This document shows positions 8,031-16,997 of a DNA stretch of 64,000 nucleotides, piece after piece. The DNA lies in contig JABLXJ010000002.1 of the NCBI GenBank assembly GCA_013178125.1, positions 248,001 to 312,000 of the forward strand. Reading direction: 5' to 3'. A program made the position numbers and the translations under genes. This stretch comes from Bacillota bacterium. GTDB taxonomy: Bacteria; Bacillota; SHA-98; Ch115; JABLXJ01. The notes under the pieces are model-generated. The model was not told the origin of the DNA and searched no databases. It saw only the letters and a list, made by a program, of their open reading frames with translations. Numbering within the stretch: position 1 is the stretch's first letter; every line of letters begins with the position of its first letter.

Positions 8031-9623
8031 ATGACCGGGAAGATAACTAATATCTGGTCGAAAAGGCAGGTTGATGACGTATCGGGGCTGGCGACCTCCA
8101 GGGTTGTCATAGAGGCTACTTCGCCCGTAAAATGTGATATCCGGTGGAGGGACCCTCTCACGGCAGAGGTCATCTTGCCAGATTGCGAGCTTAACATGCC
8201 TGAGGGCATGATCAGGGTGAATGATGGCCTCCTGACCGATATCAGGGTCAGCCGGGCGGCGAGGCACGGTGTATTCATCCGGGTCGAGCTCGAACACCCG
8301 TCACAGTCTACCCTCCTGCAGAGTGAGCCGTTGCGCTCGCTTCCGGTGCGCCTGGTGATAGCATTTGACCGGGCGGCCATTAAGAGGATCCTGTCCGACA
8401 GGATTATTGTGATAGATCCCGGCCACGGTGGGATGGATGCTGGCGGCAGGGGGCCGGTGAATCTCCTTGAAAAGAACGTCGTACTCGATATCGCACGCTA
8501 CCTCTATAAGCACTTGAAAGAGGCTGGGGCGCGGCCTTTCATGACGCGCACCAGCGACGTGGGCATGACCCTGAAACAGCGGTTTGATCTTGCCGCCAGA
8601 TTCGGGGCTGAGGCTTTTATAAGCATACATACATATTCATCTGGAAACGCGGAGCTCGGCGGCCTCAGGACCCTTTACAATCCCTCGCGACCCGCGAGCG
8701 AGGAGCTTGCCATTCTTGTACATGATGCGGTCATCCAGAGGGCGGGCCTGAAAGATAGAGGTGTGGCGAGGGATGCGACCAGGCCCCCCGGCAGTCTCAT
8801 GAGCCCCATAATAACGGTGGAGGCTGTATGCATTTCCAACTGGGTGGAGGAGGGGCTGCTGCGCAGCCCGGTTTTCAAGGAGCGGGTTGCCGATGGGATC
8901 TTTAACGGTGTCAAACGCTTCTTCGCGGAGCGGGAACGCGGCGAATTGAGGGCGAGGGAACAGGTTGCAGGTGGAGCTGGCGGCGGCGCTGCGCGGGTGC
9001 GGATACCCATCCGGACTCACATAATAACGGAGAAGGATGATATCGTCGACGTCGTCAGGATGTATACCCGGGACATAGCAGAGCCCGGAGATTTTATTGG
9101 AATAGCCGAGAGCGTCGTTGCTATAGCCCAGGGCCGCGCAATTCTGCCTAAGACCGTCCGGCCGAGGCGGCTGGCCCGTTTCTTGAGCAAATTCCCCGGG
9201 AAAGATGGGAGCCTGGCTACCCCGCCGGCCATGCAGCTCGCCATAAATGAGGCCGGAGCCGTCCGGGTGCTGCTGGGCGCGGCCGCTGCCGCCCTGGGGA
9301 AGATGGTGGGCCGGAAAGGGGATTTCTACAGGGTTGCCGGCCGCTCCCTGGCTTTCATAGATGATATAGCGGGGACGATGCCCCCATACGATGAGCATGT
9401 CGTGCTCGGGCCCGCCCACCCCGAGGAGGTAGTAGCCAGGATAAAAAAGGAGACCGGCATCGACGTCTTTATAGCAGATGTGAACGACAAGGGCTGCGTC
9501 GACATCCTCGCAGCCTCGGATAGCATCGACCAGGTGGTGCTCAACCAATTGCTCTCGGACAATCCCTTCGGTAACGATGACCAGCAAACCCCGATCGTTG
9601 TCCTGAAACCCGTACGCCTCTAA
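8031..9623 (+). CDS. N-acetylmuramoyl-L-alanine amidase fused to a CofE-like (F420:glutamate ligase) domain
   Basis: A protein of 530 residues with three parts. Residues about 5-110 resemble an AMIN domain. Residues about 125-310 are an Amidase_3 zinc hydrolase cutting the MurNAc-L-Ala bond: IDPGHGGMDAGG (first zinc His), LLEKN (Glu), SIHTYSS (second His) and TVEAVCISN (catalytic Glu). Residues about 325-530 resemble the coenzyme F420-0:L-glutamate ligase family: KDDIVDVVRMYTRDIAEPGD, AESVVAIAQGRAI and the ending DNPFGNDDQQTPIVVL. The ATG follows AAGGG by 8 nt. The frame upstream is open only to 7971 and contains no start codon, so no signal peptide can be added; this is odd for a wall hydrolase. 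The gene takes the place downstream of recN where spoIVB is often found. A fused function in sporulation or wall turnover is inference. Confidence 0.8.
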   Translation: MTGKITNIWSKRQVDDVSGLATSRVVIEATSPVKCDIRWRDPLTAEVILPDCELNMPEGMIRVNDGLLTDIRVSRAARHGVFIRVELEHPSQSTLLQSEPLRSLPVRLVIAFDRAAIKRILSDRIIVIDPGHGGMDAGGRGPVNLLEKNVVLDIARYLYKHLKEAGARPFMTRTSDVGMTLKQRFDLAARFGAEAFISIHTYSSGNAELGGLRTLYNPSRPASEELAILVHDAVIQRAGLKDRGVARDATRPPGSLMSPIITVEAVCISNWVEEGLLRSPVFKERVADGIFNGVKRFFAERERGELRAREQVAGGAGGGAARVRIPIRTHIITEKDDIVDVVRMYTRDIAEPGDFIGIAESVVAIAQGRAILPKTVRPRRLARFLSKFPGKDGSLATPPAMQLAINEAGAVRVLLGAAAAALGKMVGRKGDFYRVAGRSLAFIDDIAGTMPPYDEHVVLGPAHPEEVVARIKKETGIDVFIADVNDKGCVDILAASDSIDQVVLNQLLSDNPFGNDDQQTPIVVLKPVRL

Positions 9624-9723
9624 TTTGGCAGTGATCATGTAGACCTAGCCGGCGCGCACCGATCTTTGCCGCTTTCAGAACTCATTTTATTTAGGACTTA
9701 TTATGTGGAGGGCGCACCCCTGC

Positions 9724-11349
9724 ATGCGGAAGCAATCATTCCTGCGCGGGGCCATGGTATTGACCGTGGCCGGGTTCATAAGCAAGGTGCTCGGCGCCAT
9801 CTACCTCGTCCCCCTCACCAGGCTCATCGGTGCAGAGGGCGTCGGGCTTTACCAGATGGCTTATCCCGTCTACGGCACAATGCTCGTTATATCAGTATCG
9901 GGCCTCCCCGTTGCTATCTCCAAGCTCGTCGCCGAACGTATCGCTCACGGCGATCCCGGGGGGGCGGCAAGGGTTTTCAGGATTGCAACGGTTATCTTGG
10001 TCGCCGTTGGTGCCATCCTGTCGTATGCGCTTTTTGCCGGGGCGAGGTTTTTGGCCACGAGGGTGCTCGGCGACCCCCGGTCCTACTATTCGATAAGGGC
10101 CATCTCCCCGGCGATCGTGCTTGTAGCCTCCATGTCAGCATTGCGTGGCTACTTCCAGGGGCTGCAGACGATGACCCCGACAGCGGCCTCGCAGATAATC
10201 GAACAGGTCGCCAGGGTTATTACCGCCCTCCTGCTGGCATATATGCTGCTTCCGAGCGGCGTGGAGTTCTCGGCGGCCGGGTCTGCTTTCGGGGCGGTTA
10301 CTGGGGCTCTCGCGGGGCTTATGTTGCTTATCGTGATCTACTTCAGGGAGCGGGGGGTCCTGGTGAGCGCGGCGGGGGCGGCAGGCGCGGCGGACGAGAC
10401 GGGCGGCACCTCCGCCCTGAGCCTGCTCAGGGAGATCGTGGCGCTCGCGCTGCCCGTGACTATTGCCTCGCTCGTCGTGCCGCTGACGGACCTTACAAAC
10501 GCGGCTATAGTCCCTGCAAGGCTGAGGGTGGCAGGGTTCAATATCCCCGAGGCAACCAGGCTTTACGGCCAATTCGCAGTGATGGCGATGAGCCTTGTGG
10601 GGCTCCCGACCGTGATCACCACGGCCTTTGCCACGAGCCTGGTCCCATCTATATCAGCGGCGTGGGCCACTGGAAATCGAAAGCTCGTGAGCGAGCGTAT
10701 CCAGGAGGCGATGAGGTTAACCATCTTAATAGGGGTGCCATCTTTTGTGGGGCTTCGCATCCTGGCGAGGCAGATATGCGGCATGCTGTTTGCCTGTCCC
10801 GAGGCGGGGGAACCGCTTACCATCCTCTCGATAGGGACCTTATTCCTGTGTGTCCAGCAGACATCGTCTGGCATCCTTCAAGGCCTCGGTCGAACGCTGG
10901 TCCCCGTCCGGAGCTTGCTTGCTGGGGCTGCCGTTGGGGCATCGCTTAATTTTGTTTTCACAGCCGTGCCCGACCTTGGAATACGGGGAGCGGCCCTGGG
11001 GACGGCTCTGGGGTTTATGGCTGCCGGCGTCCTGAACTTCGCGGGGGTCTGGGTTTTTGATCGGGCAAGGGTTGGCTCGAGCGCGGCCAAAGCCGTATTC
11101 AAAGCAGCTCTTGCCGCGCTCGCCATGGGGGTAGGTGTGAGGCTGACTTACCACCGGATTGTCCAGGCTACGTTCAGCAATTCGCTGGCGACGGTTGCGG
11201 CCATAGCGGCCGGCGCGTTGACTTATGGCGTGATCCTGATCCTGCTCGGCGAGCTTACGCCGAGGGAGCTTCGCCTCATCCCCGTCATCGGCTCTGGACT
11301 CGCCCGGCTCGTCGGCGCCATGCACGGCACGCATATCCAGCGTAAATAG
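9724..11349 (+). CDS. spoVB: Stage V sporulation protein B-like flippase (MOP/MATE superfamily)
   Basis: A polytopic membrane protein of about 541 residues with 13-14 hydrophobic segments. The N-terminal FLRGAMVLTVAGFISKVLGA and LYQMAYPVYGTMLVISVSGL are typical of SpoVB/MurJ-like lipid II or polysaccharide flippases. SpoVB is needed for spore cortex synthesis, with a lipid-linked precursor as likely substrate. The ATG at 9724 is preferred over 9703 because GGAGGG ends 11 nt upstream of it. A long loop between helices near residue 220 carries Ala/Gly residues. It ends 8 nt before the convergent prs gene, with no obvious terminator between them. Confidence 0.85.
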   Translation: MRKQSFLRGAMVLTVAGFISKVLGAIYLVPLTRLIGAEGVGLYQMAYPVYGTMLVISVSGLPVAISKLVAERIAHGDPGGAARVFRIATVILVAVGAILSYALFAGARFLATRVLGDPRSYYSIRAISPAIVLVASMSALRGYFQGLQTMTPTAASQIIEQVARVITALLLAYMLLPSGVEFSAAGSAFGAVTGALAGLMLLIVIYFRERGVLVSAAGAAGAADETGGTSALSLLREIVALALPVTIASLVVPLTDLTNAAIVPARLRVAGFNIPEATRLYGQFAVMAMSLVGLPTVITTAFATSLVPSISAAWATGNRKLVSERIQEAMRLTILIGVPSFVGLRILARQICGMLFACPEAGEPLTILSIGTLFLCVQQTSSGILQGLGRTLVPVRSLLAGAAVGASLNFVFTAVPDLGIRGAALGTALGFMAAGVLNFAGVWVFDRARVGSSAAKAVFKAALAALAMGVGVRLTYHRIVQATFSNSLATVAAIAAGALTYGVILILLGELTPRELRLIPVIGSGLARLVGAMHGTHIQRK

Positions 11350-11357
11350 GCCTTCGA

Positions 11358-12335
11358 TCAGGGCTCGAAGAGCTTGCTGATGGAGCCGCCTGCGTGGATT
11401 CGCCATATGGCCTCCGCGATCAGCTTCGCAACGGAAAGCACAACGATCCTGCCGCAGCGCTTGCTGTCAGGCACGGGAACCGAGTTCGTCACGACTACCT
11501 CCTTGAGGGGCGAGGTGCGGATGCGTTCAACGGCTCCCTGGGTTAGAATCCCGTGGGTGCAGGCGAAATACATGTCCCGGGCCCCGTGATCCTGGAGGAT
11601 CTCCAGGGCGCCTATAAGCGACCCCCCTGTGGTGATTTCATCGTCGACGAGGAGGGTGTTCATCCCCTCGACGTCGCCCACGACGTGGCTGGACTCGGCC
11701 CTGTCCACGTTTCCAATTCGTCGCTTGTCTATAATGGCCATGGGCGCCGCGAGGCGGTCTGCGTATTTCGCTGCGAGCTTTGCCCGCCCGGCGTCCGGCG
11801 CGACCACAGCAAGGTTTGGGATCTGCTTTTCCTTAAAATAGGAAGCTATGATGGGCAGGGCGGTCAGGTGGTCGAGAGGCACGGAGAAAAAGCCCTGGAT
11901 CTGGCTGGCATGGAGGTCGATCGTCACAACCCTGTTGGCCCCCGCGACTGTGATCAGGTCGGCCACGAGCCTTGCCGTAATCGGCACGCGCGGCTGGTCC
12001 TTTTTATCGGAGCGCGAGTAGGGGTAATATGGTATCACGGCTGTTATCCGGCCCGCCGAGGCCCTTTTCAGGGCGTCGATCATTATCAGGAGCTCCATGA
12101 GCCCATCGTTTACGGGCGAACATGAAGGCTGCACGACGAAGACGTCGGCCTCGCGCACGCTCTCGTTGATCTTGGCAAAGATATTTTCGTTGGCAAATGT
12201 CGTTACCTCGGCCTGGCCGAGCGCAACATTAAGATGAGAGCAGATTTCCCTTGCGAGCTCAGGATGAGCCCGGCCACTGAAGACTTTCAGGTCCCGTAAC
12301 ACAGGAAGTGCCTCCTCAAAGAATTTTGGATTCAT
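11358..12335 (-). CDS. prs: Ribose-phosphate pyrophosphokinase (PRPP synthetase)
   Basis: Makes PRPP from ribose 5-phosphate and ATP. The protein of 325 residues carries the flexible loop RSDKKDQPRVPITARLVADL near 105, the signature DLHASQIQGFF near 137, and the PRPP loop LLVDDEITTGGS near 225. The PRPP loop differs from the classical VDDMIDTAGT form and the N-terminus around ANENIFAKINES differs from the usual FSDGE, so this belongs to a divergent branch and may not be the only PRPP synthetase in the genome. It is divergent from the nucleoside phosphorylase gene, which would supply ribose phosphate, and convergent with spoVB. Confidence 0.9.
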   Translation of the reverse strand: MNPKFFEEALPVLRDLKVFSGRAHPELAREICSHLNVALGQAEVTTFANENIFAKINESVREADVFVVQPSCSPVNDGLMELLIMIDALKRASAGRITAVIPYYPYSRSDKKDQPRVPITARLVADLITVAGANRVVTIDLHASQIQGFFSVPLDHLTALPIIASYFKEKQIPNLAVVAPDAGRAKLAAKYADRLAAPMAIIDKRRIGNVDRAESSHVVGDVEGMNTLLVDDEITTGGSLIGALEILQDHGARDMYFACTHGILTQGAVERIRTSPLKEVVVTNSVPVPDSKRCGRIVVLSVAKLIAEAIWRIHAGGSISKLFEP

Positions 12336-12632
12336 GTTTTGAGATTCGGAAAGGCTTTAGTGGAAAATTGAAACGCCATAAAAAGCGCAGACTATAAAAA
12401 CATCTGGTTCCGGCCACAGCTATAATCTTACATGAAAGTTGTCCATATGTGAAGGGTTTCCATGCAGCTATCAGCGTTATTTTACATGATTTCATTGTAA
12501 CTTTCTGGAATACCAAGCCGGATCTTGCCCAGGGTGCGTTGCCCGGGCGAGCCGGCTAATCAGGATAGAGCGGACAAGATTGAATCGGATGCAGATAAGA
12601 TAAGATTAAAGCGGATAAGGAGGAAGAAAGCC

Positions 12633-13937
12633 TTGAAAGCCAGCTGGATCATAGCCCGCAAGCGCGACGGGCATGAACTGGATGCCGGTGAGATTAGTTT
12701 TATGATTGATGGTTTTGTAAAGGGAGAGGTGCCTGATTACCAGATGGCGGCCTTTCTAATGGCAATCTATTTTAAAGGGATGACACCGCGGGAGACGGCG
12801 GCTCTTACGCTCGCTATGGTCAGGTCCGGGGAAACCATTGATCTGGGGCGTATTCGCGGAAGAAAGGTGGACAAACACAGTACGGGCGGCGTTGGCGACA
12901 AGACGACCCTCGTCCTCGGACCGCTCGTGGCGGCCGCCGGCGCGCCCGTAGCCAAGATGTCCGGGAGGGCCCTCGGCCACACGGGAGGGACCATCGATAA
13001 ACTCGAGTCGATCCCGGGGTTTCGCGTGTCTTTATCAAGGGAGGAATTCATCTCGAATGTAAATCGCATTGGAATCGCGATCTCTGGACAGACCGGAAAC
13101 CTGGCCCCCGCTGATAAAAAGATATACGCCCTCAGGGATGTGACCGCCACAGTGGAGAGCGTTCCCCTCATCGCCAGCAGCATCATGAGCAAGAAGATAG
13201 CTGCCGGGGCCGATGCGATCGTCCTGGATGTCAAGGCCGGGAAGGGCGCTTTTATGAAGACCCCAGATGAGGCGTTTAGCCTAGCCACGGCGATGATCGC
13301 CATAGGTCACGAGGCGGGCAGGCAAATGGCGGCGGTTGTATCGGACATGAATCAGCCCCTTGGGATAGCCGTCGGGAATGCCCTCGAGGTGAGGGAGGCC
13401 ATAGAGACGCTCAAAGGCTCGGGCCCTCCAGACCTCACAGAGCTTTGCCTGGTCCTCGGGAGCCACATGCTTCTCCTCGCCGGGGTCGCGCGCGATGTGG
13501 ACGAGGGCAGGGGCAAGCTTGAGGATTGCCTGGCATCGGGCGCCGGTCTCAGGAAGTTCGAGGAGCTTGTCCGGGCGCAGGGCGGCGACGCCAGGGTTAT
13601 TGCCGAGCCTTCGCGCCTGCCCGGAGCGAAGGTTATACGGGAGGTTGCCGCGCCGCGCGATGGTTACCTGCATGAGATAGACGCCTTGCGGGTCGGCCGG
13701 ATCGCCATGGAGCTCGGAGCGGGCCGCGAGAGGATCGGGGACCCTGTAGATTATTCGGTCGGCATCATGTTGGAAAAGAAGGTGGGCGATAGGGTCGCGA
13801 ACGGCGAGGCCATGGCGGAGATTCACGCCAGCTCTGATGAGAAGGCTGCGGCGGCCGCCGGGGAACTGGCAGGGTGCTATCGCATTGAAACATTCAGGCC
13901 CGCCCAGCGGCCAAACCTGATATATGGTGTGCTGTAA
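12633..13937 (+). CDS. pdp: Pyrimidine-nucleoside phosphorylase
   Basis: Phosphorolysis of uridine, thymidine or deoxyuridine to base and (deoxy)ribose 1-phosphate. The motif KHSTGGVGDKTTLVLGPLVAA near residue 82 carries the phosphate-binding KxSTGGxGD; SGRALGHTGGTIDKLE and KIYALRDVTATVES with SSIMSKK follow. The C-terminal half ends with the family's EKKVGDRVANGEAMAEIH. The TTG start at 12633, 9 nt after AAGGAGG, gives 434 residues, the normal length; the open frame extends upstream to 12525 but that part is lysine-rich repeat-like sequence without homology. It is divergent from prs across a roughly 300-nt AT-rich spacer containing TATAAT at 12421 but no convincing -35 element. Confidence 0.93.
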   Translation: MKASWIIARKRDGHELDAGEISFMIDGFVKGEVPDYQMAAFLMAIYFKGMTPRETAALTLAMVRSGETIDLGRIRGRKVDKHSTGGVGDKTTLVLGPLVAAAGAPVAKMSGRALGHTGGTIDKLESIPGFRVSLSREEFISNVNRIGIAISGQTGNLAPADKKIYALRDVTATVESVPLIASSIMSKKIAAGADAIVLDVKAGKGAFMKTPDEAFSLATAMIAIGHEAGRQMAAVVSDMNQPLGIAVGNALEVREAIETLKGSGPPDLTELCLVLGSHMLLLAGVARDVDEGRGKLEDCLASGAGLRKFEELVRAQGGDARVIAEPSRLPGAKVIREVAAPRDGYLHEIDALRVGRIAMELGAGRERIGDPVDYSVGIMLEKKVGDRVANGEAMAEIHASSDEKAAAAAGELAGCYRIETFRPAQRPNLIYGVL

Positions 13938-14112
13938 TTGTAATTATGCAATAAAAACCTGCCTGCGATTTTCGTCTTTGGAATATCCTTATTGCGCGCA
14001 TGGAACACTATTTTCGTGTGGCGCATCCTATATAAGCCTATGCCACATAAGCGCATCGCGCTAAATAGGGTTCACGCCACGCAGATAAATAATACAAAGG
14101 AGGTAATTACAG

Positions 14113-14340
14113 GTGCCAGCGGTAGGAAGACTAACCCAGCTTGAAAAGCACTATCTAAAAGAGCAGCTTAGCATGGAGCAGCTATGCCTCGCAAAATGCA
14201 ACAACTACTTGAACCAGATTCAGGATCCTGCCTTGAAAAGCGTGATACAGCAGACAAGGGACGTGTGCCAGAGTCACGTGAATACCTTGTCAAGCACTCT
14301 ACAGCAGGCCGGCTACAACCCACAACAAATGATGTCGTAG
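14113..14340 (+). CDS. CotF-like spore coat protein (first copy)
   Basis: A 75-residue protein with a GTG start 8 nt after AAAGGAGGT. The helical sequence begins LTQLEKHYLKEQLSMEQLC, with a further helix DPALKSVIQQTRDVCQSHV and the ending LQQAGYNPQQM. This two-helix, ferritin-like pattern with a C-terminal YNP is typical of small CotF-type coat proteins in Clostridia. A similar gene follows after 65 nt, probably in the same transcript. The upstream spacer has an inverted repeat around TGTGGC and ATGCCACA; a mother-cell sigma promoter could not be assigned with confidence. Confidence 0.7.
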   Translation: MPAVGRLTQLEKHYLKEQLSMEQLCLAKCNNYLNQIQDPALKSVIQQTRDVCQSHVNTLSSTLQQAGYNPQQMMS

Positions 14341-14405
14341 CAATTCGCAGCCGCAATCTCATGGCTGTAATCCCATAAGTAAATTGGATGAAGGGAGGAA
14401 GTAAC

Positions 14406-14627
14406 ATGCCATTTCCGGCGGGGTTCAATGATAAGGACATGGTAGGCGATTTGCTCTCCAGTATAAAGAGCATGTCAGCTGGTTACCACATGGCAGTGCT
14501 CGAGTCGGCAAATGATGGGATTCGCCAGACCTTTAAGAAGCTTCACGACGACCAGATCCAGCAGGCGAAGACCCTTTTCGACACCATGAACACCAGGGGC
14601 TGGTACCCGGTCGAGCCCGCCCACTAG
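14406..14627 (+). CDS. CotF-like spore coat protein (second copy)
   Basis: A 73-residue protein. The ATG at 14406 follows AAGGGAGGAA by 5-6 nt and is preferred over the in-frame ATG at 14388, which lies inside the ribosome binding region. The sequence has a helix DMVGDLLSSIKSMSAGYHMA, a helix with FKKLHDDQIQQAKTLFDTM, and ends NTRGWYPVEPAH; the GWYPV ending is the strongest CotF-family sign. It pairs with the preceding gene as the two halves commonly found adjacent in Clostridia. Role in the spore coat is by family; no direct evidence here. Confidence 0.75.
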   Translation: MPFPAGFNDKDMVGDLLSSIKSMSAGYHMAVLESANDGIRQTFKKLHDDQIQQAKTLFDTMNTRGWYPVEPAH

Positions 14628-14697
14628 GGATACGCTAGGAGGGCAGGGGAACTCAGAAGGAATCCGAGTCAGAGGCGCAAGCAGGAGGGGGTAGCTC

Positions 14698-14859
14698 ATG
14701 CCCGGATATGCAATGTGCGATATGAAACTGCGGTACGCGGCACGCGCAGGGCAGGGCCACCTACCTCCACTTTTTATTCCCAGGCTAAAGCAGGGTCTAA
14801 AGCAGGATCAGCTGCCTCCCCGCTTTCTCGTCCCGGCCTCCCGCCCCGGCATTGACTAG
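14698..14859 (+). CDS. Possible small ORF after the coat genes
   Basis: A 53-codon frame with ATG 7-9 nt after AGGAGGGGG, one of the best ribosome binding sites in the window. It starts MPGYAMCDMKLRYAARAG and ends in a proline/arginine-rich tail. It contains a 13-bp direct repeat (CTAAAGCAGG, twice). No family is recognised. Being third in line behind two CotF-like genes, it could be a small spore protein, or the Shine-Dalgarno match may be chance in a G-rich spacer. Confidence 0.35.
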   Translation: MPGYAMCDMKLRYAARAGQGHLPPLFIPRLKQGLKQDQLPPRFLVPASRPGID

Positions 14860-14876
14860 TCATAGTCATTTCGTTG

Positions 14877-15635
14877 TCAGCCGATCTGGGTAAGTATCCT
14901 CTCCCTATTAAACATCCGTATGCCGATGCGAAGGAGCAAGATATTTACCGCTACGCCCACAGCCAGCACCTCCGGCGCGCTCTTACCTATGATATCCAGA
15001 ATCTGCGGCGCCTTGTAGACGACCAGGAAAATGATAGGGAGGTTTATGAAGGCCCCGACCTGCTGCGCCGACCTCATGCTGGTGGAGCGCGCTGAAAGCA
15101 ATACGGCGCAGGCCACCATGAAGAGGATGACGAGTGGGACGAACAGGGCGGTGCGGCCGATCACGGCGAGATCAGGCGAGAACGGCATTCTGTATTTGAG
15201 CCGCGCGAAGCCGAAGCTCGCCCCCAGGAAGACCGCCTGGACGATAGCAACCAGCACGAGCGGGGGGATGAACGAGCTTATCACCTTGCCCACAAATAAT
15301 TCCCGGTTGCTTATGGGCGCGGCCAGGAGCGGCTCGATCGTCCGGTTCTCCTTCTCGCCCACGAAGCTCGCGAGGGCGAGCTGCATCGAAAATGAGGCCG
15401 GGAGTATGCTCGAGAGCAAAAACCACACCGGAAACATGGTGCTTGCCACCCCGGTTGGCAGGGCCCTCACCGTGCTCATGCTGATATAGGCGTAGAAGAT
15501 GGGAAGGGCCAGGCCCGTCACCACTGTTGTGTATACAAACCTGGTGTCCTGGAAGGTTTCTTTCAATTCACGCGCTGCGACCAAAAACGTCTTATTTATT
15601 TTTACTTGCATACTTACTGGGATGTTTGCTGGCAT
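14877..15635 (-). CDS. ABC-2 type exporter permease
   Basis: A 252-residue membrane protein with about six hydrophobic segments: near 35-55, 65-90, 115-140, 160-180, 195-212 and 222-240. The motif VGEKENRTIEPLLAAPISNRE, with the conserved E-R-T-x-E-x-L-L-A-x-P-x-S, is the hallmark of NatB/ABC-2 permeases. The gene lies downstream of an ABC ATPase on the same strand with a 132-nt spacer, so the two probably form one exporter. Substrate is unknown; sodium, drug or peptide export are all seen in this family. Confidence 0.8.
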   Translation of the reverse strand: MPANIPVSMQVKINKTFLVAARELKETFQDTRFVYTTVVTGLALPIFYAYISMSTVRALPTGVASTMFPVWFLLSSILPASFSMQLALASFVGEKENRTIEPLLAAPISNRELFVGKVISSFIPPLVLVAIVQAVFLGASFGFARLKYRMPFSPDLAVIGRTALFVPLVILFMVACAVLLSARSTSMRSAQQVGAFINLPIIFLVVYKAPQILDIIGKSAPEVLAVGVAVNILLLRIGIRMFNRERILTQIG

Positions 15636-15767
15636 ATAACCATATCTTCCCCCGTCTTCTATTTTATTTCTATTTCATCTAGCTTAATTTGACTACAATC
15701 TTTCCCCCTGATCATTTTTCTTATTAATCTTCTTAATCTTCCGAATCAGCTTCACTAATCTTCCGGA

Positions 15768-16841
15768 TCACGTTCTCCATCGATCTTCATTGGCTGCGGC
15801 TTGCATGATTGATCGACTTTCCCCAGTGTCTTCTCCGTGCGTTTCCTGGCGGCTCACGATTTCGAGATAGATATCCTCCAGGCTCCGCGTGGTTTCTTCG
15901 CAGGATATCACGGCAAACCCGCGATTCAGGAGGCTCCACAGGAGCTGCGGGTTTGTTGAGCACGGGTCCTCTGTAGAGAAGACTATGGAGACGATAGAGA
16001 CGACGCTCGACGGGGCGCCAGGGTATTGACCTGCAGGGCCCGCCGCGCCTTCCTGTCTCACATTTACCACTCTCTTTACACCCGCGGTGTTCTTAACGAG
16101 CTCGATAGCATCGGCGATGAGGTCTAGGTCTCTCATATCTATCGTAATCCTGAATTCCTGCTCTCTGAGCCCCTCTGTTTTTAGATCTTCGGCGCGCGAA
16201 TATCGCAGAAGCTTTCCCCTGCTTATTATCCCTATATAATCGGCAAGGCGCTCCGCCTCATCCAGGTTGTGCGTGCAGACCAGTATGGTGCGCCTCCGTT
16301 CCTCTTTGAGGAATAGGATATAATCCCGGAGCACCCTGGCGCTCTCGGGGTCGAGGCCTGAGGTCGGCTCGTCCAGAAAAATGACCCTTGGGTTGTGCAG
16401 GAGGGCACGCGCCAGGGCGACCTTCTGCTTCATCCCCTTGGAGAAGCTGCCGATTCTCTTGTCGCGGTGATCCTGGAGGTCGAAGAGACGCAAAAACCGT
16501 TCGATGCGTGATCCCAGCTCGGCGCCTGGTATCCCATAGAGCCGCCCGAAAAATGCGAGGTAGTCGGCCACGCGCATCCTGTCGTAGAGGCTCGGACTCT
16601 CCGTGAGCACCCCCACCTGGCCCCGGATGCGGTCCTCGTTTCCGCGGAGCGGGAGCCCCGCCACAGTAGCATCCCCCTCGCTGGGGTAGATGAGTCCCGT
16701 GAGCATGCGCACCGTTGTAGTCTTCCCGGCGCCGTTGGGGCCCAGCAGGGCCATGATGCCGCCGTCGGGGAGTGCAAATGAAATTCCATTCACCGCAATT
16801 TTCCCATTGAATCTCTTGGTCAGGTTACGGCATTCTATCAG
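15768..16841 (-). CDS. ABC exporter ATP-binding protein
   Basis: CcmA/NatA-type ATPase. Walker A GPNGAGKTTT, Q-loop GVLTESPSLYDRM, signature SFSKGMKQKVALARAL, Walker B VIFLDEPTSGLDPE and switch His in VCTHNLDEAERL are all present. A C-terminal regulatory extension of about 120 residues follows. The first standard start (GTG at 16793) would delete the first beta strand and A-loop, which are encoded upstream in frame as LIECRNLTKRFNGKIAVNG. No ATG, GTG or TTG lies between that segment and an in-frame TGA, so the CTG at 16841 is given as the start; alternatively the upstream TGA is a sequence error. Partner of the ABC-2 permease downstream. Confidence 0.8.
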   Translation of the reverse strand: MIECRNLTKRFNGKIAVNGISFALPDGGIMALLGPNGAGKTTTVRMLTGLIYPSEGDATVAGLPLRGNEDRIRGQVGVLTESPSLYDRMRVADYLAFFGRLYGIPGAELGSRIERFLRLFDLQDHRDKRIGSFSKGMKQKVALARALLHNPRVIFLDEPTSGLDPESARVLRDYILFLKEERRRTILVCTHNLDEAERLADYIGIISRGKLLRYSRAEDLKTEGLREQEFRITIDMRDLDLIADAIELVKNTAGVKRVVNVRQEGAAGPAGQYPGAPSSVVSIVSIVFSTEDPCSTNPQLLWSLLNRGFAVISCEETTRSLEDIYLEIVSRQETHGEDTGESRSIMQAAANEDRWRT

Positions 16842-16997
16842 ATCTGCTCACATCCCATCCAACTCACTCTCTAATTCCTACCCCAAATTCCGCTTGGCCA
16901 TATCCCCTGAGAATTATCATACTCTCATAATCCCATAATCCTCGTATAACTACAATTTATCCTATTCGATTCCTATATTGTTGTCAATTTGGATTCC

